Assembly: GCA_016124315.1 (NCBI GenBank)
Contig: WGNW01000073.1
Coordinates: forward strand, 1-64,000
Length of the DNA: 64,000 bases
Direction of reading: 5' to 3'
DNA from: Alphaproteobacteria bacterium
GTDB taxonomy: Bacteria > Pseudomonadota > Alphaproteobacteria > SMXS01
Positions 17,563 to 25,002 of this stretch are shown piece after piece. A model generated the notes under the pieces. That model worked only from the letters and a program-made list of their open reading frames with translations, was not told where the DNA came from and did no database searches. The position numbers were made by a program, and so were the translations under genes. The first letter of the stretch is position 1; every line of letters begins with the position of its first letter.

Positions 17563-18216
17563 TCAGATCGTGATCGAACCGTCGATCAGCGCCTCGGCGC
17601 ACGCGTAATGCCAGTTCGTGCGCGTCGTGGTGTCAAAGCGCCGGAATTTGCATCGATCCGCGCGGGGGATGTCCCTAGAATTGTAAAACACGACGCGCCT
17701 GCTGGCGACGCCGTCGGTCAGCTTGTAGAACAGCGGCAGGTAGTCCTTGCCGCCGAGAAAGACAACGTCGTCTTTTCGGTCGCGCGGCAGCATCCGGAAG
17801 TCATCATACATGTCGTCCGCCAAACGTCTCTTGTAGGGCTCTACATTGGCGCTGAAAGTGATGTCGTAATTCGGGGTGAGGAAGTCGGCGGGGATCAGGC
17901 CCCATCCCGCCGACAGGACATAGACGTTTGACATGCCGAACCGGCCGACCAGACGCCGGTAGACGCCTCTCTCATACAACACGCAGGCGGGACAAAGGCG
18001 AAAAGGGTTATAATCCGGCGTTTTATTGTATTCAGCGACAAGCTGCCGCCACGACTTTCCGCCGCCGGCATAGTCGTCGGGCCGCGCGTAAATCCGGCCG
18101 TCGTTGAAAAGCATCATCTTCGGATTGGCCACGAACATCACGGGTCTGCCATCGGGCGCGATCATGTGGCCGGCATCGCGCTGTTTGCGGGCGGCGCATT
18201 GTATGACCACGATCAT
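17563..18216 (-). CDS. DUF6884/YaaA-like protein in a two-gene cassette
   Basis: 217 residues. It starts with a strand and Cys/Lys turn, VVIQCAARKQ (3-12). A central VYVLSAGWGLIPADF (98-112) is followed by TPNYDITFS (114-122), and FLGGKDYLPLF lies near 152. This order resembles DUF6884-like proteins, which have an 'LSA-GLI-P' signature; similarity is by eye only. Cys74 and Cys77 (CPACV) could bind metal. The start overlaps the stop of the upstream GIY-YIG-like gene by 4 bases, so the two work together. Function unknown. Confidence 0.6.
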   Translation of the reverse strand: MIVVIQCAARKQRDAGHMIAPDGRPVMFVANPKMMLFNDGRIYARPDDYAGGGKSWRQLVAEYNKTPDYNPFRLCPACVLYERGVYRRLVGRFGMSNVYVLSAGWGLIPADFLTPNYDITFSANVEPYKRRLADDMYDDFRMLPRDRKDDVVFLGGKDYLPLFYKLTDGVASRRVVFYNSRDIPRADRCKFRRFDTTTRTNWHYACAEALIDGSITI

Positions 18217-18920
18217 GGCCAGGCCTCCGTCCGGGCAACCAGATCCTTCAATGCGTCAAGGAAAGCGGGATCGTAGGTTTCCTCGACGTGGTTCTGGTTC
18301 CACAGCCCCGAGTTCCTGACACGCGCCCGGTCAGAATGAAGTCCGAGCCAGCGCGGGGAAGGCGGATCAAGTATCGGCTTGCCGCTGTTGCTCAGCAGCG
18401 CGATCGCATTGCGCTCGATATAGCCGCGCCGGCTATCGGGACCGGCCTCGTCGAGAACGGGCAGCCAGAGAAAGGTCATGTCGCCGAGGATTTGGCTGAC
18501 TGCGTGTTCCAGCGTCAGTTCGGCGGTGCGCATGTCCGCCCTGGCCGTATTATCCTTGCCCCATGTCGGGCAATAGAGACCGTCGCGGCGGATCAGCGCC
18601 GCGCCGACAATCAGCCGGAAGATCGATCCCCGGTGATGGCCGCCGCCGGTATGCGCGTGGCCCTTGTGTTGGGACAGGCGTTTCCACAGGCTGGTTTGAG
18701 AATTTTCCTTGAGCGCGTGCGTGCCGACGCGGACGATGCGCGGCCCTTCGCCGGTGTCACTGCGCTGCTCGCCCGGCTCACGAAAGAAATAAACACCGCG
18801 CTGCGGCCATCGCATGTGGCGCACGCAATCCGCAAGCCGGCGCGCGCCGCCGAGCTTGTATTCGAGGCGGTTCAGGATGGAATAGAATTGGACCAAATGT
18901 GCGCGTCGTTCGGAATCCAT
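18213..18920 (-). CDS. GIY-YIG-like nuclease-fold protein
   Basis: 235 residues. A GIY-YIG-like pattern can be traced: RGVYFF (41-46, the GIY strand), RIVRVGTHAL (61-70, the YIG strand), SLWKRLSQHKG (77-87, helix with Arg81 and His85), and YIERNAIALLSN (167-178, with Glu169 and Asn171 at the expected metal-binding helix). Long insertions lie between these. It is first in a two-gene unit with the DUF6884-like protein (ATGA overlap). A DNA or RNA nuclease role in defence is plausible but unproven. Confidence 0.6.
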   Translation of the reverse strand: MDSERRAHLVQFYSILNRLEYKLGGARRLADCVRHMRWPQRGVYFFREPGEQRSDTGEGPRIVRVGTHALKENSQTSLWKRLSQHKGHAHTGGGHHRGSIFRLIVGAALIRRDGLYCPTWGKDNTARADMRTAELTLEHAVSQILGDMTFLWLPVLDEAGPDSRRGYIERNAIALLSNSGKPILDPPSPRWLGLHSDRARVRNSGLWNQNHVEETYDPAFLDALKDLVARTEAWP

Positions 18921-19014
18921 TTTTTACATATAATTGGAAGGCGACGGGCCTTCCTAAATAGCGATACACAGCGCAAGGCGACAGCTCAAGAATGAACGAT
19001 GTTTGGGGCCATTT

Positions 19015-19644
19015 CTACGGTCGATAAGCATAAACCCGGCGCGCAACAGGGCGGCCCGTGGCGAGGGCGTCTTTGCGTTCCTTGATGCCGAGCAGGTGCG
19101 CCATCGCCGGGTCTTCGCCGTAGAGATAGGCAAGCTCCGAGGCGAGCCGTCCCCGCCGGTCGCGTATCAGAAAATCCGGCCAGTGCTGCACGAGCACGCG
19201 GATCGCGGGCCGCGCCCGCGATCCGGCGGCGGCGTGCAGGGCCGTCTCGCGGTTGCGGTCCTCCGACCAGGCCATCGGGAACCCCTCTTCCATGAAGGCG
19301 CGGACAAGATCGCCGTCGCCGTCGCGCGCCGCCTCGATAAATTCACGCCCCAGCCGCACTTGCGCGCGCCGGAAGACGCGCGCGAGGGTTTCTTCCTCCG
19401 CCGTCAGCTCGTGCGATGGCGCCCTGAATATATTGGGCAGATCGTCGTCCCTTATGCGCAGATCGCCGAACACCGCCGCGTCGAACATCGCTTTTATGAA
19501 TTCCTTGCTCTCCGGCGGCGGCTCTGCCAGCGCGAAACGCTTTTCGCGCGGGCGCGATTCGATGGCGATCCGCCGCCGCTCGATGCGCGCACGATAGGAC
19601 GCGACATGATCGGGGATGTTTTCGACGGTGAACACCGTGGCCAT
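19015..19644 (-). CDS. Ankyrin-repeat protein
   Basis: 209 residues. The C-terminal half has two to three ankyrin-like repeats (EFIEAARDGDGDLVRAFMEEG, split as 101-121; RETALHAAAG, near 133-142; RRGRLASELAYLYG, near 162-175). The N-terminal 90 residues are charged and helical with no known domain. Its ATG overlaps the stop of the upstream gene by one base, so the two genes are co-translated. Ankyrin proteins usually bind a protein partner; here the upstream product is the obvious candidate. Confidence 0.65.
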   Translation of the reverse strand: MATVFTVENIPDHVASYRARIERRRIAIESRPREKRFALAEPPPESKEFIKAMFDAAVFGDLRIRDDDLPNIFRAPSHELTAEEETLARVFRRAQVRLGREFIEAARDGDGDLVRAFMEEGFPMAWSEDRNRETALHAAAGSRARPAIRVLVQHWPDFLIRDRRGRLASELAYLYGEDPAMAHLLGIKERKDALATGRPVARRVYAYRP

Positions 19645-20483
19645 CAGGCAACCCTCCTGAACACGACGATGTTCTCTCCGGTCTGCTCCAGGATCGCGCC
19701 GCGAACGTCGTCCTCGATGCGGTTCGCGGCTTCCGTCTGGATGGGATAATCGTGTCTCAACAGGAATAGCCGCCCGGCGTGGGTCTGCGGGGCATACCAG
19801 TCAGCCGCAAGCGTGAACTGGTACAGGTTCTTGCCGTTCCCGGCTTCTTTCAAGAACACCATCACATTGTCCTCGGGCGTGAATATCGCCCAGCCCGCAT
19901 AGACGGTGCGCTTGCGGCAATGGCGGCGTCGCTCCTCCGGGTCCCACCCGTCGATCTTATCGAGAAGATTTCTGTCGAACGCCTCTTCGGTGTGCGTGAC
20001 CGGCATCATGCCGGGCTCGCGCGAGCGATGAAGCGTGAGATCGAATTCCCGGACCACGCGTTGTTCCACAACACGCGCCTTGTACCGGCCATCGAACATG
20101 ACCGGCGTGATGACGCGCACCCGGTCGTTCCTCGTGTCGAGATATTCGAGCAGGCGCTGCGGCGCATGAAATGACGGCGCCGGCTCCTCCAGCTCTTCGG
20201 GCACGAGCAGGCGCAGCTTCATCGCGAACGCGACCACATGCTCCAGGGACTCAGGTTTCAGCGTCCCGAACTTGCGCATCGCGCCGTCCTTGCCGCGGTT
20301 GCCTTCCACGAACTGGCGCAGGCGCTCGGCGGAAACCGGAAGATCGTCCCGGTCAAGCTCTATGGCGATCGCTTCGGCGACCGAATTCCAGTTGAAGTCC
20401 TCTTTCAGCGACCGGCCGCCGTGGTCGTGATACGCGCGCAGCGCGTCACGCAAACGGTTCAGTTGCCAGTCCGAATAGGCCAT
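19644..20483 (-). CDS. Hypothetical protein with HTH-like N-terminus, paired with ankyrin protein
   Basis: 279 residues. Residues 1-65 (SDWQLNRLRDALRAYH, SVAEAIAIEL, VSAERLRQFVEG) have the look of a helix-turn-helix domain tied to a fixed-length linker. Residues 105-279 form a mixed alpha/beta domain with many aromatic residues (VYAGWAIFTP, FTLAADWYAP) of no recognised family. It might sense a ligand. Coupled to the downstream ankyrin gene by a one-base overlap. The role is not known to me. Confidence 0.6.
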   Translation of the reverse strand: MAYSDWQLNRLRDALRAYHDHGGRSLKEDFNWNSVAEAIAIELDRDDLPVSAERLRQFVEGNRGKDGAMRKFGTLKPESLEHVVAFAMKLRLLVPEELEEPAPSFHAPQRLLEYLDTRNDRVRVITPVMFDGRYKARVVEQRVVREFDLTLHRSREPGMMPVTHTEEAFDRNLLDKIDGWDPEERRRHCRKRTVYAGWAIFTPEDNVMVFLKEAGNGKNLYQFTLAADWYAPQTHAGRLFLLRHDYPIQTEAANRIEDDVRGAILEQTGENIVVFRRVA

Positions 20484-20614
20484 CCCGCCATAAGTCCCGA
20501 GATGCGCGCCGGGGCGCCATGCGCCCGCGAGGTTCGCGCGAGGAATCCTGTCAGGCCGTCATTCTACATAAGACGCGTCGGCAGCAACAACGCCGACAGA
20601 ACAGGAGAGATGAA

Positions 20615-20770
20615 ATGAGCAATTCAGACGCCGCGTGGAAGAAAGGCTATCAGGCCGCGCAGTCCGGCAAGGGTATGCCGAACACCTACGGCAAGCCGGA
20701 CGTGGTCTCGAAGGCCGTCGTGTCTGGCTATCAGGCAGCCAAGAACAACTCCGGTAAGTCCGGAAAGTAA
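20615..20770 (+). CDS. Small hypothetical protein (51 aa)
   Basis: 51 residues, starting MSNSDAAWKKGYQA. AGGAGAG lies 8 bases before the ATG. The sequence contains two related segments, KGYQAAQSGKG (10-20) and SGYQAAKNNSGK (37-48), suggesting an internal duplication. Basic and soluble. It heads a plus-strand run of three genes. Function unknown. Confidence 0.6.
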   Translation: MSNSDAAWKKGYQAAQSGKGMPNTYGKPDVVSKAVVSGYQAAKNNSGKSGK

Positions 20771-20843
20771 CGGCTTAAGCGGCCCGGTCCCCCCTGGTCC
20801 CTTGGCCGGGCCGGGCCGATTTCCTGCCGAAAGGAGCATTCCC

Positions 20844-21536
20844 ATGACACAGAAGACACGTTCCCCCTTTGCCGGAAAGCCGACGACCTGGCAGGTCACC
20901 GACCGTAACGGCAATCCCGCCTTCCGGATCGAACCCCGCGTGTTGACGCCCCTGCGTCATTCGCTGGTTCGCCTTGTCGGCGGTCTCGGCACGCTGGGCC
21001 TGTTTGGCCTTAGCCTCGCCTCCCTCGCCGGGGCCAATAACCCTGACGGCAGCGCGGTTATAGCATCTCTCGCCGTCCCGGCGGTCGGCGGCATCGTCCT
21101 GCACCAGATGCTCGGCGCGCTTTTCCGCAAGCGCGTGGAGATCATGATGACGCTGGAGCAGTTCAGTGTACGGACATTGTTTGGCTGGAAGCGTTACGAC
21201 CGGCTGCTGCCGCACCGTTTCGCCGTCCTGCCGCATGACTGGACGCAGGCCGAGCATGACGGACAGGAGTATCGGATGCAGCGCGCGCAGTTGCAAAAGC
21301 AGCCGATGAAGAAGCAACGGCTCTACTCCAACTCCTTCCATATCTCGTTCGACTATCTCGGTCAGCGCAACGACGTGGTTACGGTGTTCGGCCAGAAGGA
21401 AGCGGTCGCCATCGCCATGCGCCTGAAAGCCTGTGACGAGGTGCTGGACGCCCTCGCCCGGCGCGGACAGGGAACGCCGCTTTCGCCCGAGGACGAATGG
21501 GGCGATCAGCCGGGCGCTATCCCGGAGACGGTGTAG
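20844..21536 (+). CDS. Membrane-anchored hypothetical protein
   Basis: 230 residues from the ATG at 20844 (AAGGAG 8 bases upstream). Two membrane segments lie at about 40-60 (GGLGTLGLFGLSLASLAG) and 68-88 (VIASLAVPAVGGIVLHQM). The remaining 140 residues are cytoplasmic and mixed, with a GWKRYDRLLPHRFAVLPHD stretch. No family recognised. It is followed 18 bp later by a coiled-coil gene, so the pair is probably one operon. Confidence 0.65.
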   Translation: MTQKTRSPFAGKPTTWQVTDRNGNPAFRIEPRVLTPLRHSLVRLVGGLGTLGLFGLSLASLAGANNPDGSAVIASLAVPAVGGIVLHQMLGALFRKRVEIMMTLEQFSVRTLFGWKRYDRLLPHRFAVLPHDWTQAEHDGQEYRMQRAQLQKQPMKKQRLYSNSFHISFDYLGQRNDVVTVFGQKEAVAIAMRLKACDEVLDALARRGQGTPLSPEDEWGDQPGAIPETV

Positions 21537-21554
21537 CCAAGGAAAGGCCAGGCC

Positions 21555-22142
21555 ATGCCCCGCGAACCCTATCTCGATCTGCGGCAGGAGGCCGAACGCC
21601 GGGTGGAACAGCGCTTCGCGCAGCAGTGCGAGGCGCTGTTCGCCCAGCACCGGGAGCAGCGCGAGCGCGACCAGCGCGCACAAGCGCAGGCCGTCGAGCG
21701 CGTGGCGAAAGAGCAGGCCCGGCTTGCCGAACAGAAGCGCCAGTCATTGGAGGCGCATGAGCTTAAGTGGGACGAGATGCGCAACCGGATCGCCTACAAA
21801 CCCGCGCCAGCCCCGTCCTTCGGGTTCGGCCCCACGCGCGACATCGAGCGCGAATACCGCGAGATGCGCCGCCAGTGGATCGACGTGCGCGATACCATCG
21901 AACAGGGCTTCAACGAGCGTATCGAGAAATGCCAGAGCGCGCAGGACGATCTGCGCTTCGCTTTCGACGCGGCGAACGAGATTCAGGCCCAGCGCGACCG
22001 CGAGTCCTATGAACGGCTGACGGAATCGCAGGACCGCACGCGTGAAAGCGCGATCACGCGCGAGGAATCGAGGATCGAGCAATCCGTCGCGCGTGAATTT
22101 GGGGAACGCAGCCGCAATGCAGGAGCCGAGCGCGAGATATAG
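21555..22142 (+). CDS. Coiled-coil hypothetical protein
   Basis: 195 residues, nearly all charged helix (repeats such as REQRERDQRAQAQAVERV), with one proline-rich break at about 79-92 (KPAPAPSFGFGPTRD). No membrane segment. Ribosome site GGAAAGG upstream. It follows the membrane protein gene and may be its cytoplasmic partner. Its last codons lie in a 25-bp sequence repeated exactly at 22927-22951, where the same frame would also end after two more codons. Confidence 0.6.
   Translation: MPREPYLDLRQEAERRVEQRFAQQCEALFAQHREQRERDQRAQAQAVERVAKEQARLAEQKRQSLEAHELKWDEMRNRIAYKPAPAPSFGFGPTRDIEREYREMRRQWIDVRDTIEQGFNERIEKCQSAQDDLRFAFDAANEIQAQRDRESYERLTESQDRTRESAITREESRIEQSVAREFGERSRNAGAEREI
22110..22134. 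repeat. 25-bp direct repeat, left copy
   Basis: Identical to 22927-22951 in the same orientation. It lies in the 3' end of the coiled-coil gene. The two copies flank a 792-bp segment that contains an AT-rich promoter, a 59-codon gene and a terminator, so they look like the boundaries of an insertion. Confidence 0.8.
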
Positions 22143-22447
22143 AAGGATGATGTGACATGCCGAAAACAGCCCGGACCCAAGCTTCCGGCAGGGGCCATGA
22201 CGATAGCGAAGGCGATCGCAGCGCTACGTGGTGAGGCTCGCTTGGCAAGCCGCTCCTGAGAGCGCATGAGATTCCCCCTCGGACGGGAACGCAAAGATAT
22301 TATTTATAATCAATAAGTTAGGCTATTATCATTGACATAACACAAAGTCTCAAGTAATGTTCACGCAATATTATTGTAGTATTGAAGTAATAATTGGCGT
22401 GGCCAGCCGGGCGCAAAACACCGATAACGACAACAGGAGACAGTATT
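22143..22447. other. AT-rich intergenic region
   Basis: From about 22295 to 22400 the base composition falls sharply compared with the rest of the element. It holds a strong promoter (22332-22360) and AT-rich imperfect dyads such as ATTATT/AATAAT near 22371-22395. No gene is seen. Confidence 0.5.
22332..22360 (+). promoter_or_regulatory. Consensus-like promoter for the 59-aa gene
   Basis: TTGACA (22332-22337), a 17-base spacer, and TAATGT (22355-22360). It is the best sigma-70-type promoter in the element, 88 bp upstream of the small gene at 22448. Confidence 0.65.
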
Positions 22448-22627
22448 ATGGGGAGAAAAAATGAATTTAACGAAGTTGTGGCGGAACGAGCGGTGAAAGA
22501 CGACCGGCCCGCCCGCGCCCAGGAAACCTTGCGCAGCGATGTCTCTCATAGAGTTGTGATTAAATCGACCAAACCCAGATTGCAGTTTGCCGCGACGCGG
22601 AATCCTGTTGGCTTTGTGTTGTTATAA
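22448..22627 (+). CDS. Small basic protein in an AT-rich insert (59 aa)
   Basis: 59 residues from an ATG preceded by CAGGAGA at good distance. The start is hydrophilic and charged (MGRKNEFNEVVAERAVKDD) and the end is basic then hydrophobic (RNPVGFVLL). No domain recognised. It has its own strong promoter and a downstream terminator at 22740-22770 and sits between 25-bp direct repeats, so it looks like an independent cassette. It could be an antitoxin, an inhibitor or a fortuitous frame. Confidence 0.45.
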   Translation: MGRKNEFNEVVAERAVKDDRPARAQETLRSDVSHRVVIKSTKPRLQFAATRNPVGFVLL

Positions 22628-22739
22628 AGTTGACGCACGATGGCGGTCTGAAAACCGCGTGCGGGAAAACCGCAAGCGTGGTTTGACGAGAGGCCGTTGA
22701 GCAGATGACCTTCAAACCAGGGGCTACTCTACGAAAAGC

Positions 22740-22770
22740 ACCGGCGCGGCCATGGGCCAGCGCCGGTTTT
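22740..22770 (+). terminator. Rho-independent terminator
   Basis: ACCGGCGC (22740-22747) pairs with GCGCCGGT (22760-22767), with an inner GGCC/GGCC stem, and ends in TTTT. Confidence 0.7.
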
Positions 22771-22884
22771 GTATTTAGGGAGTGCGGCATCGCGCTTGCG
22801 TAACGCGGCGCGACGCGATTTCGCGTCTTACCGTCCTTCGGCGTCGGGATGACGCGCACGACAGCGGCGCATACGCCGCGCCAT

Positions 22885-22932
22885 CGCGCCGTTCAAGTCA
22901 GATCATAGTGGGTAAACGGGAGCGCTAGCCGC
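22885..22932. repeat. Dispersed 46-48 bp intergenic repeat, copy 1
   Basis: Starts CGCGCCGTTCA and ends GAGCGCTAGCCGC. It resembles 23601-23646 with a few substitutions and a 2-base gap. Both copies lie at or just after the 3' ends of minus-strand genes. Confidence 0.65.
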
Positions 22933-22951
22933 AATGCAGGAGCCGAGCGCG
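22927..22951. repeat. 25-bp direct repeat, right copy
   Basis: Identical to 22110-22134 in the same orientation; overlaps the end of the 48-bp dispersed repeat. Confidence 0.8.
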
Positions 22952-22980
22952 CGCTTTAGATCGCGCTCGGCGTCTATGCG

Positions 22981-23343
22981 TCAGGCGCGGATCGCGCCGT
23001 GCTTCGACGCTTCCTCGGCGTAAGCCGAAAGCGTCTTGTCGGCCTCGAACGAGAGGTCGCGCTCGATGGGAAGCCCAAGCCGCCCGCGCATGGATTCGAG
23101 TTCCGAGACGCTGACAGTGCCGAGTTCGGGACAGCCCATGCCGAGATCGCACAGGCCGAAAGCGATGTCCGGCTCTTCCGGGTCGAGTTCGGTCAGCAGC
23201 CATGTGCAGCCCGCATCGGGCGTGAACAGCTTGACCACCGGCTTGTGGTCGATGGCCTCTTCGAGCGGCCAGCCGTTCTCGTCGCGGTTGGCGCGTCCGT
23301 TGGCGAGCAGTTGCTCACGGATGTCTTTGGTCAAGAGTTTCAT
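22981..23343 (-). CDS. DUF2958-family protein
   Basis: 120 residues. The pattern PVVKLFTPDAGCTWLLTEL (35-53), then DPEEPDIAFGLCDLGMGCPELG (split as 54-75), then VSVSELESMRG is characteristic of DUF2958 proteins. These are common beside ArdC-like genes on conjugative elements and have no established function. Ribosome site AAGGAGAC lies upstream. It is separated by 295 bp from the next gene on the same strand. Confidence 0.8.
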   Translation of the reverse strand: MKLLTKDIREQLLANGRANRDENGWPLEEAIDHKPVVKLFTPDAGCTWLLTELDPEEPDIAFGLCDLGMGCPELGTVSVSELESMRGRLGLPIERDLSFEADKTLSAYAEEASKHGAIRA

Positions 23344-23600
23344 AGGTGTCTCCTTTCGCTAGGGTTTCTCAAGACGCGAAAAGGGACAGGCCGGGCGGGA
23401 TGAGCGCCGGGGTCACCCAAGATTGTCTTCGTTTCGGGAGGGCTCCCTCCGGGATGCCCGCAAACGAAACAATCTCTGGATTGATGACGGCGCGCGCCCG
23501 GCCAGATTGAAGCGTCGATGCTTGAGGAACACGGCTAGCGAAAGGAACGCCGGTGTTGGCCGAAGACACCCGCCGCGCATACGATGGTATGCAGCGCCGA

Positions 23601-23646
23601 CGCGCCGTTCAGGTCAGAGCATTGCGGGCAAAAGAGCGCTAGCCGC
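23601..23646. repeat. Dispersed 46-48 bp intergenic repeat, copy 2
   Basis: Counterpart of 22885-22932. This copy overlaps the stop codon of the gene at 23639-23851. The rest of 23344-23600 holds no gene that I can support. Confidence 0.65.
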
Positions 23647-23851
23647 GCAGGCGGGCGAGCAGCGCCTCGAACTCGGCCTCGGAAATCGTCCGGGCCTCGC
23701 GGCCATCGAAGAATATATCGGCCTCGATCTCGGTGTTCTCGACGAGTTCCTTGCGCGCGCGGTCCCATACTTCCGTGCGTTCGGGAAGCTCCTTGTCGTC
23801 CAGCGTCATGCGGACGGGACGGCCCTGATAATCGAAATACCGGAATGTCAT
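23639..23851 (-). CDS. Hypothetical accessory protein (70 aa)
   Basis: 70 residues. It looks like a small beta-then-alpha protein: MTFRYFDYQGRPVRMTLDDK, an acidic centre (VENTEIEADIFF) and a helical C-terminus (ISEAEFEALLARLRG). It follows the 71-aa gene at 23861 by 9 bp, so it belongs to the ardC operon. Unknown function. Confidence 0.6.
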   Translation of the reverse strand: MTFRYFDYQGRPVRMTLDDKELPERTEVWDRARKELVENTEIEADIFFDGREARTISEAEFEALLARLRG

Positions 23852-23860
23852 TGCGCTATC

Positions 23861-24076
23861 CTATCCCTCGCGCATGCGGTCAAGCAAACTCGGCTCCAGA
23901 AACCGCCCGACGGCGGTACGCGCGGCCTTCGGGCGGGCATCGTCGATCAGCGCGAACAAGGCCGGTTGGTCCGGCCTTGCCGCCTTCCACGCCGCGATCT
24001 GGGCACGGCGCATTTCCAGAATGTCGCGCCAGCGGTAGGCGCGACCGCCGATAACGATGGTGTCGGGGCGACTCAT
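23861..24076 (-). CDS. Hypothetical protein in ardC operon (71 aa)
   Basis: 71 residues from an ATG that overlaps the ardC stop by 4 bases (ATGA). Begins MSRPDTIVIGGRAYRWRDIL; the remainder is a basic helical segment (MRRAQIAAWKAAR) and a C-terminus ending LDRMREG. No family recognised. The tight coupling to ardC suggests a shared role early after transfer. Confidence 0.6.
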   Translation of the reverse strand: MSRPDTIVIGGRAYRWRDILEMRRAQIAAWKAARPDQPALFALIDDARPKAARTAVGRFLEPSLLDRMREG

Positions 24077-25002
24077 TCCGCCGCCTCCTGCACCGCGCCC
24101 GGCTGCAAGCCGTGCAGATAATCGGCGGCGCGCTGCGCATGGGCGGCGGCGCTGAAGATGGCCCGCTTGTCGCCCTTCAGCACCTTGAGCCAAGAGGCGA
24201 TATAGGACGCGTGGTCCTCACGCGGCTCCGGCGTCAGATCGAGGTCGGCAGACAGGAAGGCCGAGCCGAGTTCGGCGACAAGTTCTTCCATCGCGTAGCC
24301 TTCATCGCCCCAGCGCTTGCGCCCGAATTCGCGCTCAAGGCGTTTCGGGTGGCGCGTCCAGTGGGTGATCTCGTGCGCCAGCGTGGCGTAATAGCTTTCC
24401 GCGTCCTGAAATGTCTCGAAGGGCGGCATCTGCACGCGGTCGTCGGCCATCGCATAGTAAGCCTGATTGCCGCCGTGCTTGATGGCGGCACCCGTCGCGG
24501 CAAAGAACGTCTCCGCATGCTCGATGCGCGGGACGCTCTCAAGCCGGGGTGCGGGCTTGGCGTAGAAATGTTCGGGCAAGCCGTCGATCTGCTCGACGTT
24601 GAACACGGTATCTCCCTTCATAAAGGGAATGTCGCGCTCTACCTCGCCGCCGCTGTCGCCGTCGATCTCGGTGCGCGTGATCTTCGACGCATAAACGACA
24701 AGGCTGCCCTTCTCGCCCTTGCGGACACAGGCGTTCAATTCCAGCGCCTGCTTGAACGTCAGCCACATCGGCGCGGCGTAGCCTTTGGCCATCGCTTCGG
24801 CCCAAAGCATCAGCACATTGATGCCCCGGTAAGGGATGCCGTTGCCGCGCAGGGGCCGCGTGATTCGCCCTGCTGCGTGTTCGGCGTTCCAAGGCTTGAA
24901 CCAAGGACGGACTCCCTGCTCAAGTTCACTGACAATCCGGGCGGTGATCCGCTCATAAACATCTGCTTTCACTTTCTTCCTCCTAATCTTTGGTTTGCGC
25001 AT
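24073..25002 (-). CDS. ardC: ArdC-like antirestriction protein
   Basis: 309 residues. The N-terminal ArdC domain is recognisable (VYERITARIVSELEQG, PWFKPWNA, RPLRGNGIPYRGINVLML, split within 15-66). The C-terminal zincin-like domain carries HEITH (210-214), with a downstream acidic helix YAMEELVAELGSAFL (236-250) for the third zinc ligand. ArdC proteins bind single-stranded DNA and shield incoming conjugative DNA from restriction. Here it heads a three-gene minus-strand operon. It is notable that the same element also carries restriction enzymes. Confidence 0.88.
   Translation of the reverse strand: MRKPKIRRKKVKADVYERITARIVSELEQGVRPWFKPWNAEHAAGRITRPLRGNGIPYRGINVLMLWAEAMAKGYAAPMWLTFKQALELNACVRKGEKGSLVVYASKITRTEIDGDSGGEVERDIPFMKGDTVFNVEQIDGLPEHFYAKPAPRLESVPRIEHAETFFAATGAAIKHGGNQAYYAMADDRVQMPPFETFQDAESYYATLAHEITHWTRHPKRLEREFGRKRWGDEGYAMEELVAELGSAFLSADLDLTPEPREDHASYIASWLKVLKGDKRAIFSAAAHAQRAADYLHGLQPGAVQEAAE

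Larger units (their letters stand above)
22628..22980. other. Intergenic region
   Basis: 353 bp without a supportable gene. It includes the terminator at 22740-22770, the right copy of the 25-bp repeat and one copy of a 48-bp dispersed repeat (22885-22932). The stretch 22630-22740 could encode a small RNA ending at that terminator, but no family is recognised. Confidence 0.4.

Noticed and set aside
22630-22770. Small RNA gene ending at the terminator
   Set aside because: A terminator is visible but no promoter directly ahead and no known RNA family; it may simply end the 59-aa gene transcript.
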